From Dallia pectoralis (Eukaryota > Chordata > Actinopteri > Esociformes > Umbridae): a stretch of 64,000 nt of DNA. The stretch spans positions 1,959,101 through 2,023,100 of the forward strand of contig CM055756.1 in the NCBI GenBank assembly GCA_029465975.1, given 5' to 3'. The notes under the pieces were generated by a model. That model was not told the origin of the DNA. It worked only from the letters and a program-made list of their open reading frames with translations, and searched no databases. The first letter of the stretch is position 1, and every line of letters starts with the position of its first letter. Both the position numbers and the translations under genes were made by a program. Positions 1-10,706 of the stretch are shown here, one piece after another.

Positions 1-62
1 TTATGGTGTAGCTGCAGATAATTAGGGTGTCGCTATAGATAATTAGGGTGTAGCTGCAGAGG
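1..62. repeat. Right end of a short tandem repeat cut by the window edge
   Basis: About three imperfect copies of a ~21-bp unit (GTGTAGCTGCAGATAATTAG with a GTCGCTATAG variant) are visible. The rest of the array, if any, lies to the left of the window. Confidence 0.6.
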
Positions 63-1028
63 GGAGCAGTTTAAGGTGCATGCAGTGTGTGGATGAATGA
101 GCAGTGAGGGTTCCCCTTTGGATGACACATTCAATTTTCAACATCTTCTTCCTGCTTTCCTTGTTATTTTTTCCTTTTGTGCTGATTTTGTAGTGTTTCC
201 TACCTTTGTCTTTGCTGATTGGTGTTTTTAAAAGAACCATCAGAATCAGGTTTATTTTGCCAAGTCGATTTACACACACAAGGAATTTGTTCTGGCCACT
301 GCTCTGATATTGTATGCACACAAGCAAATATTGTATGAATGTGAAGGAAGATAATAATTCTACTCTACATGCTTGAAGACCAGGCCAACTGCACTGCCTC
401 TCCAGGCCAGAAGAGGGCATCACTGCCCTCAGTTTCCATCCTTCAACAGCTTTGACAGACTGGCACAACTACTATGTAATTAAGCAATTTCATTTATCTG
501 AGTCGGTAATCAGATAAAAGAAGAGGGACAATGCAGATCATCATAGGTCACTTTTTGGGGTTTGAAAGTAGACACAATCCCTCATGTGAGCACAAAGACA
601 TTGCAACATGTGTAGAATTACATTCAAGCGTTGATATGCTCTCATACATTAAGTCTGTAGTTTCAACAGCTATAAAGTGCATAGGTTATTAGGTATGCAT
701 TTGTAAAAAAAAAAAAATATATATATATATTAATTCAGAATTTTGAAAACTACATCACCGTACTGGATGGAAATATCCAAACAGATCTTGGAAACTCGGG
801 TATTCGTCTACGGTATTCAAAATTCACGACGTATTTCCCTGGTCGACAGCCCTAAAGAAGTAGCATTCATTAATGCTGTAGCACATTCTGTTGACAGGGC
901 AGCTCATAAGGATTTGCCTCCTGACAGACTAAACCTGTAGAAAAAGCTAGAGTTCCCTGACTCCACTTTCAGTCTGTCACCTTACTACTGTCTGTAGTAC
1001 ACATATCAGTACATACAGAGGTTACATT
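63..1028. other. Intergenic DNA, no gene recognised
   Basis: No splice-consistent coding exon was recognised. Positions 236-330 (an ATCAGAATCAGGTTTATT motif followed by ACACAAGGAATTTG) resemble a dispersed LINE-tail-like repeat common in fish genomes; this is recognition from memory, not a search. A poly-A then AT dinucleotide tract lies at 706-731. Confidence 0.4.
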
Positions 1029-1440
1029 GTGTTTCCTGTTTCCTGTTTGGTTTGGTTAGATGATGATTTGGGGCGATGTTGGATTACTGTTGAAATAGCA
1101 CAGTTACGTTATAATTTGACATTTTTACAGGATGTCATGTCCTTAATTCATTATTCAATGGAAATCAATCAAATTAAGAACATTATTGGCCCTGGTGTTT
1201 TCTACTATAAAAACCTCCCCTTGCAAGAATATGAGTTGTACACGTTATTTCCTGGTACTTGAGACCAGTTCATCGAGGCTCCTATGTACCTTGCTGAACT
1301 GGTCCAGATCACAAGATCCCGGCCTTCTAATTGTACCTAGAATTTCTAAATATACAGTTGGAGGCAGAGCTTTCTCCCATATAGCCCCACTACAATGGAA
1401 CGGGCTGCCAATTAGGGGTAGAAAAGCGAACATTTAAGTA
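1029..1440 (+). pseudogene. 3' fragment of a LINE reverse-transcriptase ORF
   Basis: The + strand reading at about 1267-1430 gives a peptide with the pattern SQDPGLLIVPRISKYTVGGR followed by AFSHIAPLQWNGLPI. This matches the conserved tail of fish LINE polyproteins (…DQGLLVVPR…GDRAFAVAAPQLWNSLP…). The upstream part is broken by frameshifts and stops, so it is a dead 5'-truncated copy. The family assignment (L2/CR1/Rex-like) is tentative. Confidence 0.6.
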
Positions 1441-1837
1441 TCTACCAATGAATCGTCTCCTCAGAGATGATCAAGTGTAGTCTGGCACTGGCGTATGGAG
1501 GTGAACGGAAGGCCTGGATTTCACATTCCGCCCTGCTGTCTTTGCCAGACGGACACAAATCTCCCCTGGGATGTCCTCTCTCCGTTCCGGGGACGGAGTA
1601 ACTGGCTCCCTGGTGTACTCTATTGCCGTCCACGTCAATGTGAGAAAACTCTGTGAGTGGTTCTCAGCCTTCCCAGGGTGGTTGATTGGTGTCCTTTGGA
1701 TGATGCTTGGTAAAGTGGGTAGAGTGATTTTGCAACATGTTTGGCCCTGTCCAGGGTTTTCCCAGAATAGGGCCACAACGTCACTGGACAACGTCGCAGC
1801 CCAGAGGTTTTACACTGCTATATATTGAGTATAGAAA
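1441..1837. other. Intergenic DNA, nothing recognised
   Basis: Short open frames occur on both strands, but none shows splice sites or a family motif that I recognise. Confidence 0.4.
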
Positions 1838-2395
1838 TATAGTGTCTAGCTATCCCTGTGTTTATATATTGTGGGGAGTAGATTAATAGAGTGTCTAGCT
1901 ATCCCTGTGTTTATATATTGTGGGGACTAGATTAATATGGTGTCTAGCTATCACTGTGTGTATATATTGTGGGGAGTAGATTAATAGAGTGTCTAGCTAT
2001 ACCTGTGTTTATATATTGTGGGGACTAGATTAATAGAGTGTCTAGCTATCCCTGTGTTTATATATTGTGGGGACTAGATTAATATAGTGTCTAGCTATCA
2101 CTGTGTGTATATATTGTGGGGAGTAGATTAATAGAGTGTCTAGCTATACCTGTGCATATATATTGTGGGGACTAGATTAATATAGTGTCTACCTATCCCT
2201 GCGTTTATATTCTGGGGACTAGATTAATATAGTGTCTAGCTATCACTGTGTGTATATATTGTGGGGAGTAGATTAATAGAGTGTCTAGCTATACCTGTGT
2301 TTATATATTGTGGGGACTAGAGGAATAGAGTGTCTAGCTATCCCTGTGTATATATATTGTGGGGCGAATATTAATATAGTGTCTAGCTATCACTG
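1838..2395. repeat. Minisatellite, ~49-50 bp unit, about 11 copies
   Basis: The phrase GTGTCTAGCTATCCCTGTGT followed by TTATATATTGTGGGGACTAG and ATTAATA recurs head to tail. Variants include CCC/CAC/ACC in the middle and ACTAG/AGTAG at the end, so copies fall into alternating sub-types. Confidence 0.95.
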
Positions 2396-2792
2396 TGTTT
2401 TGTTTACACTTAGAAGGACATGTGCCACAACCAAGTAGCTGCCCCTTTCAAAGCCCACCTGGTCGTGTTGCAGGTCTAGTTGCTCATGATACTCTGGCGG
2501 TTCTGGCTGTTAAACTTGGATTATGTTTTATAGACTCTGGACGTAACACACATAATTTTTTTAGCTATTTGTACTATGAAAATATTCAACCGGCACAGCT
2601 AGAAAAGGACCTGCCACCCCTCATGGCCTGGTTCCTCTCTAGGTTTCTTCCTAAATTCGTGTTTCAATCCTCTGTAGGACTGCTCTTTCGGGTTTCTAGG
2701 CTGGGTGATTGACAAAACATTTTGTGACAACTGCTGATGTAAAAAAGACCTTGCCTGGCCTGACTGGGAGCCAGACCAATAGGGTCGGGTTA
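2396..2792. other. Intergenic DNA, nothing recognised
   Basis: A 105-codon open frame exists at 2395-2712, but it starts inside the minisatellite and has no recognisable motif; it is probably fortuitous. Confidence 0.4.
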
Positions 2793-3171
2793 TGTCACGA
2801 GTGTGGTGAGTTTTGGTTCAACACAGAAAGTCTGAGCGGGGTGCACTTCCTGTGTCTGGGGATTGTTTTATTGTTAGCTCGGCTGGGGCTGGTTAGCTCA
2901 ATGGGGCTATTTTACACTGTAGTTTGGTTTCGACCTCATCGGTTATTATTTCAGTAGGGGTGAGTGTTTGTTGTTTAAGTATATTATATAAATGCCACTG
3001 CTAGATGTTATTTGTAAGTCATTTGTATGCGTAGTTATATTTTCATCGCCGTGTTTAGTTTGATGTTTGTTGTTTTCGTGTTTGTTTTATGTTGGAGAAA
3101 ATAAATACCACAAACGTTGACTTCGCTCTACATATGGCTCATTCCTGCACTTTACCCGAACGGTTCATGAC
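2793..3171 (+). mobile_element. Possible solo LTR of gypsy-type fish retrotransposon
   Basis: The segment opens with TGTCACGAGTGTGG, contains a TATA-like stretch and an AATAAA polyadenylation signal about 70 bp before the end, and closes near TTCATGAC. This layout matches the clearer solo LTRs at 6568 and 12849. No convincing 5-bp target duplication was found, so the boundaries are approximate. Confidence 0.4.
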
Positions 3172-4320
3172 TTGTTTTCATTTCATCACCAAAACAATTA
3201 CTTGCTAATAATTACAGCATTTTAATCTTTTCAAGCGATTTTTACAAGACAGGATTTATTTGGATTTATTTCAGTGCAGTTACAAAGAAAAGTCTAAAGT
3301 GATATGCTGTATGTTTACATCCTAAACTATTACCACAGTACAGATTTTGTTGTTGAGGGAGACCTGTATTTTGGGATTTGAGAGAACTCAAATGTGTGTC
3401 AGAAGGCAGGATTAAATACACCACATTTTGTTGTGGGCAAAATAATATGCTAGCGATGCAATTATGACCAAAAAGTAAATTACCGGTAACCCATGGCTCT
3501 GGCCAAATTTAACCCCTGAAAGTAGTTAATGTTGTTTAAAAGACATCTTTCAAATGATTAAACTCTGCGGATGAGGTTTCCATTCCAAGGATGGTGTTGA
3601 CCTTTTCAGAGGGCCTGGTTGCCTAAGGTCTGTGAAACCTGTTTACCCTGTCAGAGACACTCCTGCATTTGCCAAATTCCTAAATCCATCATGTGATGTC
3701 ATGTGCTTTCTCTGACACTGTGAATTTTTGTTATGGTACAACTGCACTGTATGTCCAACCTGGTTCCAGGGACATTGGCATGGGCAAGTTGTCTTCATAC
3801 AGTAGAAACACACACACAGGTTGACTAATGATACTTCTGAACATTTCCCTTTTAGACTTACGGGACGCTGTGTCTCTTTGGTTTTACTGCTTGTGTGTTT
3901 GCGTCTTCGAATGGTAACAGGAGCCGGCATCTCTTGTATCTGGAGCAGGATTCCAGCTTGGCCATTGGCTCGGCTGCTAAAATTGGCACGACGACCCTCT
4001 GTGAAATGCATTCTGGGAATATCCTGTTTTTCACGTGGCCTTATGGGGTCAGTGCGGTGTGCGCTGTTCAGATGCAGTGATGAGGTCACCCCGGAAGCAG
4101 GTTTATTCTTAGACTTGCTACTATCAATATTAAGATGTTCCCAACTAGACACCCCATGGAGCTAAAAAGAAGACCTGACCCCACAGTAACAGCACAAGAA
4201 CCTATTACGAATGTACCTACTAGATCAAATTTGGGGAAGCAAACAAAATGTTCAGTGTAACCAAAATCCAGAGGAAAAGTCAGCTTGACCACACGATGCC
4301 CTGAGCCAGCATGTGGATAA
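3172..4320. other. Intergenic DNA, no gene recognised
   Basis: Open frames on both strands at 3643-4165 overlap each other and lack splice sites or family motifs. I see nothing that supports a gene. Confidence 0.4.
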
Positions 4321-4863
4321 ACAGTGGATATAAAAAATCTACATGCCATAAAAATGAGACAAAGAAAAATCATGTATACACTTTTTCCACCTTTATGTGG
4401 TCTATAACGTGAACAATCCATTGAAAAACCAACTAAAATCTTTGAGGGGGTAAAACCTGGTTGCATGAGTGTGCACACCCTTAAAGCTGAAGATGAAGTT
4501 CACCTTTCAGCATGTCAACCGAAAGCACACATCCAAATTCACAAAAGCATGGCTTCACCAGAAGAAGATTAATGTTTTGGAATGGCCCAGGCAAGAGACC
4601 AGACCTGAATCCTGTTGAACATCTGTGGGATGATCTGAAGAGGCTGTGCACAGGAGATGTCCTTGCAAGGTTATTATTAAAAGTTTTTTATAAATGTTTA
4701 CCCCCTCAAAGATTCCTGTTTGTTTTTCAATTGAATTATTCACGTTATAGCAAACCAAATTAAAGGTGAAAAAAGTTCTGACATGATTTAACTTTTGTCT
4801 AATTTTATCCCATCACAAAAACCTGGCATTTTAACAGGGTGTGTAGACTTTTTATATCCACTA
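4321..4863 (+). mobile_element. Tc1-like transposon, internally deleted
   Basis: The left end ACAGTGGATATAAAAAATCT is matched in inverse at the right end (AGACTTTTTATATCCACT). The inverted similarity continues imperfectly inward (a GAGACAAAG-type motif on the left against an inverse copy on the right). Most of the transposase is deleted; only the C-terminal part remains between the repeats. It is a non-autonomous Tc1/mariner derivative about 540 bp long. Confidence 0.85.
4540..4665 (+). pseudogene. Tc1-like transposase, C-terminal remnant
   Basis: Translation gives FWNGPGKRPDLNPVEHLWDD followed by LKR, the classic Tc1 transposase motif around the last catalytic acidic residue of the DDE domain (PDLNPIEHLWD). 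The N-terminal DNA-binding and most catalytic sequence is absent, so it cannot encode an active enzyme. Confidence 0.9.
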
Positions 4864-5121
4864 TATATAAAAACTTCTTCTCAGCGTGGTTCTTACCTAG
4901 CCTGCCATTTTGCTTTCTATCATTAGACCCAAGGCATCAAGAAAAAAGTGTTGAATTTCCTCAGAGGTTAAATTCCAACAAATGACAAACTTGCAACAAT
5001 CTAGGGCTTATTGGTGAACTGTTTTTAATTCTATTTATCAACTGTGATTGAAAAGAGAAATAAAACAAGGTCACGTAAATAGGCAAAACATTATGCACTA
5101 GCAAAAAGTTATGCTGGGCCA

Positions 5122-5425
5122 GACTCCTATGGCGTTATATTTGTGACACATTCCTGAGCGCGTAATTGTACGTTTTGAGCACAGAGTACCATATTGTGCG
5201 CGCTCAAGTCTTGATACACGCTCGCTCAACTTGCAGGTGCGCGCTCAAAAACTTGTTCTCTGCGCACAAGTCATGTCCTCCGCGCGCTCAACCTCACTCT
5301 GTGCGCGCTCAAGTCTTGAGACACACGATCGCTCAACTTCAACAGAGCGTTACAAATGTGCCACAAAACCAACCAATCAGAGGATTCAACAAGGTCAATT
5401 GTGATTGGCTTTTGTTCTCCAATTG
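5122..5425 (+). repeat. Left terminal inverted repeat of the Harbinger-like element
   Basis: It begins GACTCCTATGGCGTTATATT and continues with several copies of a GCGCGCTCAA-type motif separated by CTTGAGACAC-like spacers. It is the near-exact inverse of 7998-8288. The motif is unusually CpG-rich for the surrounding DNA. Confidence 0.95.
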
Positions 5426-5574
5426 AATCGCTAGTAGAACTACACCATCCAGGTGTACGGCATCCATATGAGGAACTCTATCCTTTCTCCCCAGAAACTC
5501 CGTCCTCCCTCCTCCTCAGACATCATCCCTCCCCCAGTCAAATGTCACCCCTCGCTTGGTCAGTATCAGTCCTC

Positions 5575-5710
5575 CTCTAGTCATTCCTCACTCCTCCTCT
5601 AGTCATTCCTCACTCCTCCTCTAGTCATTCCTCACTCCTCCTCTAGTCATTCCTCACTCCTCCTCTAGTCATTCCTCACTCCTCCTCTAGTCATTCCTCA
5701 CTCCTCACTT
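5575..5710. repeat. 22-bp tandem repeat followed by its own inverse
   Basis: The unit TAGTCATTCCTCACTCCTCC plus TC repeats about six times. Directly after it (5711-5775), GGAGGAGTGACG and GACTAGAGGAG motifs form an imperfect inverse of the same unit, so the region could fold into a hairpin. Confidence 0.9.
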
Positions 5711-5845
5711 GATATGGGGAGGAGTGACGATTGACTAGAGGAGTAGTGAGGAATGACAGGGGGAGGAGTGACGATCATAAAACATATTTGTGGAGGGAAT
5801 AATTGCATATAAATTGAGTTACACAAAAAGATCTCTATTTCAAAC

Positions 5846-6135
5846 ATGGATAACGAGAGAAAGAGGCTTGTTGGATTATCATTGCTGCTTCATCGCAGGG
5901 TGTTGCGCCGCAGCACCGTTCCATTTCGGTGAACCCTATTATTTTGTCCCGATAAACTCGTGGGGAGTACCATAGGCTTGTACAGGAACTCCGCCTTGAC
6001 GATGCCTGGTTCCAGGGTTATTTTCGGCTCACCAAGGCCGAGTTTAGTAGATTGGGATTCCCGGTTGTGAGGCAGGACACCCGGTTTCGTAGGGCAATTA
6101 TTCAGCCTAACTTCTTGCTATTTGCCTATGATGAG
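5846..6135 (+). pseudogene. Harbinger-type transposase fragment
   Basis: Conceptual reading in shifting frames gives MDNERKRLVGLSLLLHRRVL and then RLVQELRLDDAWFQGYFRLT followed by KAEFSRLGFPVVRQDTRFRR. The second block matches the N-terminal helical region of fish PIF/Harbinger transposases (…ELR…F..YFR.….F..L…I.…T..R..I.P). A stop codon and a frameshift separate the blocks, and the catalytic DDE domain is missing. Confidence 0.7.
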
Positions 6136-6199
6136 TAGCATTTAATTGTGCTGTTTGCCAGCCAACTCCAAAATGAACATGCACTGTAGCATTATTTCA

Positions 6200-6316
6200 T
6201 ATGAAAAATAGCCCAAAAAGAAAATGAAATGTCTCTTAATCTATAATTAAAAAGGGACACATTGTACAGTTCTTGAAATCCAGAAACTGCAATTATTAAA
6301 TGTTCCTCCATTTTGA
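6200..6316 (-). pseudogene. First exon of a MADF/Myb-like Harbinger accessory protein
   Basis: On the - strand an ATG at 6316 opens MEEHLIIAVSGFQELYNVSL followed by FNYRLRDIS. This is the typical start of the MADF-type DNA-binding protein encoded by fish Harbinger elements, which helps the transposase find its ends. The sequence then loses similarity, so only the first part of the gene survives. Confidence 0.65.
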
Positions 6317-6567
6317 ACGTAGTAACATTTTGGATGCCGCGTATAGAAGGTACACAGACACATCGTTTGTGATTGGCTATCGCCCAAGCGCGTAAGAGCG
6401 AAAATCGCATGCAATTTGCATAGAATAGGATGGATCCTATCTTTCGACGCTTCGCTCGCTGTCTTCGCATCGCCCGGTATCCCACAATGGCTTGCTCAAC
6501 ACTGTCACGTGACCTAATTGAAAATGAATGGGAGGCGAAAATTCGCTAGGCGAATTTCGCTTGTGAA

Positions 6568-6845
6568 TGTTAGGAACTCCCTCTGTCCCCCTCTATGCTG
6601 GTGCTGACACGCCCCCAATCTAGTGTAAGGAACTCCCTCTGTCCCCCTCTATGCTGGTGCTGACACTCCCCCAATCTAGTGTAAGGAACTCCCTCTGTCC
6701 CCCTCTATGCTGGTGCTGACACGCCCCCAATCTAGTGTAAGGAACTCCCTCTGTTCCCCTCTATGCTGGTGCTGACACTCCCCCAATCTAGTGTAAGGAA
6801 CTCCCTCTGTCCCCCTCTATGCTGGTGCTGACACGCCCCCAATCA
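6568..6845. repeat. 56-bp tandem repeat inside the solo LTR, 5 copies
   Basis: Units read GGAACTCCCTCTGTCCCCCT followed by CTATGCTGGTGCTGACACGC and CCCCAATCTAGTGTAA. They differ by ACG/ACT and GTCC/GTTC changes. Whether this belongs to the LTR family or arose at this locus cannot be decided here. Confidence 0.95.
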
Positions 6846-7442
6846 GCAGAGAGGGAAAATCAAGGACATTCCTGTCACCTGTTTGTTTTCACACCTGTGT
6901 TTGGTTTTGTCGTCAGTTCTTGTATTTAAGTCGGGGGTCGTCTGTTCTTCAGTGTCGGGGCATTGTTAAGGTATGTTGGTTCGTTTGTCTTGAGTCTGTT
7001 CGTTTGTATGGAGGTTTTGTTCTTAGTACTGTATTCCTGTCAGTCTGTGTATTTGTTGTCTCTGTTGGGTTTGTCTGGTTGTGGTCCATAGTCTATGTCT
7101 ATGTTTATGAGTCCTGTCTTTGTTTCTAGTTACTGTAACCCGTTTAGTGGTCCTTGAGGTTTCATTCACTGTCAGTCCTGTTAGAGTCTTTGTGTTTCAT
7201 ACTGTGTCCTGTCTGTTAGTCTGTTTGTTTTGTTCGGTTCTAGTCCATGATTTCTTGTGTTTTAGTTTGTGGTATTCCTGTTTTGAATATACTCCTTGGT
7301 TTGACGTTTTGTGTTTCTGTTTTTGTTACGTTTCCAGTTCTGGTGCCTGATTTGCCTGTCCTGGACATAATAAATACATTTAAAGGGATTCTCTGCGCCT
7401 GTGTCTGCTGCTTGTCGTCTGCCCTAAGGGCAGATCGTTACA
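6568..7442 (+). mobile_element. Solo LTR, gypsy-type, with 5-bp target duplication GTGAA
   Basis: It starts TGTTAGGAAC and ends GATCGTTACA (TG…CA). It is flanked by GTGAA at 6563-6567 and GTGAA at 7443-7447. It has a TATA-like TATTTAAG and, near the 3' end, an AATAAA signal. The first ~275 bp are a 56-bp tandem repeat. No internal retrotransposon genes remain, so the copy was reduced to a solo LTR by recombination between LTRs. Confidence 0.9.
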
Positions 7443-7997
7443 GTGAAGTGCCTAGTGTATCGTGCCCGTAAGAGACACATGTTTACTGTGTTACCACAAA
7501 GAGCCACGTCATACACATGGGCAAAAATAAAATGATGTAAATAAAAGCTTTTCAAAAGACATATTACGGCATCTGGTGGTGAGAATCGAACTACTGCTCC
7601 AAATAGGAATTTATTTCAGTTCGTTATTACGTGTTGGATTTAAATGGTATTTAATATAAACACCACAAACGTATATACTGGCTCCTCAAATTGCTTTTGA
7701 CTGCACTACACCCCTAGTTTATGACACCTGTTTGACGGAAACTATTTTATTTAATTCAAGCCGAGCGAACACGGACATTAAAAAAACAAACTTCTATACG
7801 AACATAAGAGTCGCATGAAACCGGACAATGAGCCGCATGCGGCTGAACTAATGGATTAAAACACATGTTTTTTTAAGTAGTTTTCATTATTAATTTAGGA
7901 GTGGCTTGTACGTTTTGTGTGGGTGGCTAGACAACAACTAAAATTCATAAAATCCCTATATTTTTTTCGTCTTTTTTGGGAAGCGTTGAGATTGGAG

Positions 7998-8288
7998 AAC
8001 AACAGCCAATCACAATTGACCTTGTTTAATCCTCTGGTTGGTTTTGTGGCACATTTGTAACGCTCTGTTGAAGTTGAGCGATCGTGTGTCTCAAGACTTG
8101 AGCGCGCACAGAGTGAGGTTGAGCGCGCGGAGGACATGACTTGTGCGCAGAGAACAAGTTTTTGAGCGCGCACCTGCAAGTTGAGCGAGCGTGTATCAAG
8201 ACTTGAGCGCGCACAATATAGTACTCTGTGCTCAAAACGTACAATTACGCGCTCAGGAATGTGTCACTTATATAACGCCATAGAGTCC
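7998..8288 (-). repeat. Right terminal inverted repeat of the Harbinger-like element
   Basis: Inverse of 5122-5425, ending TATAACGCCATAGAGTCC. The two arms still match closely over about 290 bp, so the element is fairly young or the arms have been kept alike by gene conversion. Confidence 0.95.
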
Positions 8289-8539
8289 CTTCACATGTGA
8301 AAGCCTGTGGGAACAAACAACACGTCACCTGCAAGCTGGAACAACAAATGCTGTTAGCCAGAGAATTCAATCTTTGCCAAGCGCATGTTTACCCCTGAAT
8401 TCTTTCTGGTTGAGCAGTGTGACAAAAACAGAATGACTTGTGTGTTGTTCCTCGATTTTCTGGAACTGCTTAGGGGTTATGAGGGTAGGCCATAATACAG
8501 TGGTACATAAATCATTCGCAATAAAATGCCAAAACCAAC

Positions 8540-8954
8540 TGTCACAGCTCCCTCCAAATCCATTCTACTCCCATCTGCAGGCAGGCTTCAGCGGTGGTCT
8601 TCACCGGTCTTCTAGCTCCACCGCTCATCCCATCAAATCGTTGGCTTGTCTCGTCATTACGCACACCTGGTGTCCATCCCCTCATTAGTAATTGTATATA
8701 GGTTCCGTGTGTTTGGTCATATCTATGTGTAGAATTGTTTCATGTGTCGTTGATTGAGAAATTTACTTAGAGGAACCGTAGTTCCTTGGTTCTATTTTTG
8801 AGTCCTTGTGACTTTGATGCGCTGTGCCGTACATTTTGTTTTTTTGGAACGAGTACTAGTGAGTACTGTTTTCTAAGCATCTACCGGTAAGAACAGGTCT
8901 AAATAAACACCACTCAAACCCTATTATTCCTTTGTCCTTCTGCTACACCTCACA
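8540..8954 (+). mobile_element. Probable solo LTR related to the one at 12849
   Basis: It starts TGTCACAGCTCCC, contains CACACCTGGTGTCCAT then CATTAGTAATTGTATATAGG (promoter-like), has AATAAA near 8902 and ends near CTACACCTCACA. Order and wording follow the inverse of the LTR at 12849-13282. No matching flanking duplication was found, so the boundaries are approximate. Confidence 0.6.
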
Positions 8955-9772
8955 TAAAAAAATGTGACAAAAGTGTTTTAAATTTGTGAATCCCTAAGGA
9001 AAAGAGCAGAAACCACTCAGAAAATGAAATGTAACAACTACCAGAGGTTACTTGCAAACACTGACTATGCACCAATAGCATTTCATTCTCCATTTCTCTC
9101 AAAACTGATTCTAAAGCACGAGTTTGTAAAATGACCTCCAGGTAGCCAACTAAGCATGCAGTATATCACATTAATAATGGTGATTTATTTGAACCTGGCT
9201 TTCATAAAACGTCTAGCTATTGTTAGTGTCGGACTTCTGGAGGACGGTATACTTGAAGACTGAAGAACAGAGGAGAAAGGTAGTGGTGTGGATTGTGTCA
9301 CCTTTAAAACGACTGGTAAATCCTGTCCGCTTGGTTATGAATCTTTATATTTTACATAACCTTTGTGTTTCCTTGAAAAGCTATGTTGGCCGGCTCATGA
9401 CTGAAGACACTGCAGACCCAACTTGCTGGCTTGGAATAGGTCAAACTCCAGCTGGAGATTCTATTTGTGTTAAGTAATTAGGCCAGTGCAGCTTTCTTCT
9501 TACCAGCTAACATGTCGGCCTCCAGACTCCCAGGTTCAATTCATTTATTTCAAAGAATCCCAACAGCCACAACTAACAAGGGATCGTGAGTTATGCCCAG
9601 CAGTATATTAATACAAGGGGCTCACGGGGAAATTAAGCAGCCACACTTTTATTTAAGACATACGTGCACACCTCATGGATATTGTGTCATATATTGTGGC
9701 ATGATAACAGTTGAGGAAGGTTTTAATTGTTTATTACTTGTGTGAATAAGGTCATTTTGCATGGACAGTTGA
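8955..9772. other. Intergenic DNA, nothing recognised
   Basis: One 85-codon open frame (9220-9477) has no recognisable motif or splice context. No repeat family was identified. Confidence 0.4.
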
Positions 9773-9780
9773 CCAGTAAG

Positions 9781-10698
9781 CAGAGGCGTAGGTTTGGTTT
9801 GAACATTGGTGGGGACACAGTTTAACCAATCTATTTGCTATCGATGCTCCTGCCTGTTGCTAAAACCATGAGCAGAAAGTGTTTGTGCTCACACACACAC
9901 ACACACCCACACACGATACAGCGTTACATACAGTATATTTAAATATATTCAGGTTTAGAGTTCTGTAACAGTACGTAAGTCCATAGTTAACAAAAAATAT
10001 TTCTTAAGCTAATATTAGCTAGCAAAATAGAATAATGGTTTCTTTAAGTCTGCAGGCACAAAAAATTGCTGTAACTAACAATGTAAAGCTAGACATTAAT
10101 TCTACTTACAAATTGTATTTTTGTAAAGAAGGACCTTATATCAGTAATTCGTTTTTAGTGCCATTCTTATAACATCTAAAACAATTGAAATAAGCAGTTT
10201 GGTATGATGATATTAACAAATCCTTTTACTAGTTTGCAGGTACTAGTTAGCATTGCTTTCCACCACAACTACTGTATAGTCTTTATTCAAGACAAATGAA
10301 TGTCTGATAACTAGCAAGCAAACAATTCAGTGGTTGTGTTCCAGTTACTGAGCTCGCAAAGGCTCGTTAACGTTAGAAATACTATACATGTTCAACACAA
10401 ATATACAGGAGTGTAATATAATTAGATGTTATCGTTATTATTCACTCAATGTTAACGTATACCATACAGGAGTAGCCCGCTAAAAAGCCAATCATTAAAT
10501 CTCTTCTCACAGTCGTGCTTTGACGCTCACCTGACCACTGTGATCAGCGCTCTCCTGCCAATCAGGAGTAACGCTGACCTCGAGAGGTTTAACCAATTGT
10601 GGAGCTGAAAAATGAAAAAAATCTGTTTAGACGCGCGATTATTGGTGGGGACAATTACATGTTTCCTAAACATTGGTGGGGACATGTTCCAACCTATG
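9781..10698. mobile_element. hAT-like non-autonomous element, 8-bp TSD CCAGTAAG
   Basis: The left end CAGAGGCGTAGGTTTGG is mirrored by CCAACCTATG at the right. Flanking 8-bp copies CCAGTAAG lie at 9773-9780 and 10699-10706. The right terminus seems to lack the last few bases of the inverted repeat. ATTGGTGGGGACA occurs near both ends. No transposase reading frame is present. Confidence 0.75.
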
Positions 10699-10706
10699 CC
10701 AGTAAG

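Larger units (their letters stand above)
5122..8288. mobile_element. Harbinger-like DNA transposon with ~300-bp inverted termini
   Basis: The two ends are long inverted copies (5122-5425 and 7998-8288). Between them lie a degenerate Harbinger-type transposase piece on + and the start of a MADF/Myb-like protein on -, the two-gene arrangement known for PIF/Harbinger elements. A solo LTR (6568-7442) and a 22-bp tandem array (5575-5710) are nested inside. I could not define a 3-bp target duplication with certainty. Family assignment rests on the transposase and MADF remnants. Confidence 0.75.

Noticed and set aside
743..940. 65-codon frame on +
   Set aside because: No motif, splice site or conserved pattern recognised; its length is within chance expectation.
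3643..4165. 169-codon frame on - and 114-codon frame on + over the same DNA
   Set aside because: They overlap in opposite strands, show no homology and no splice signals; likely chance.
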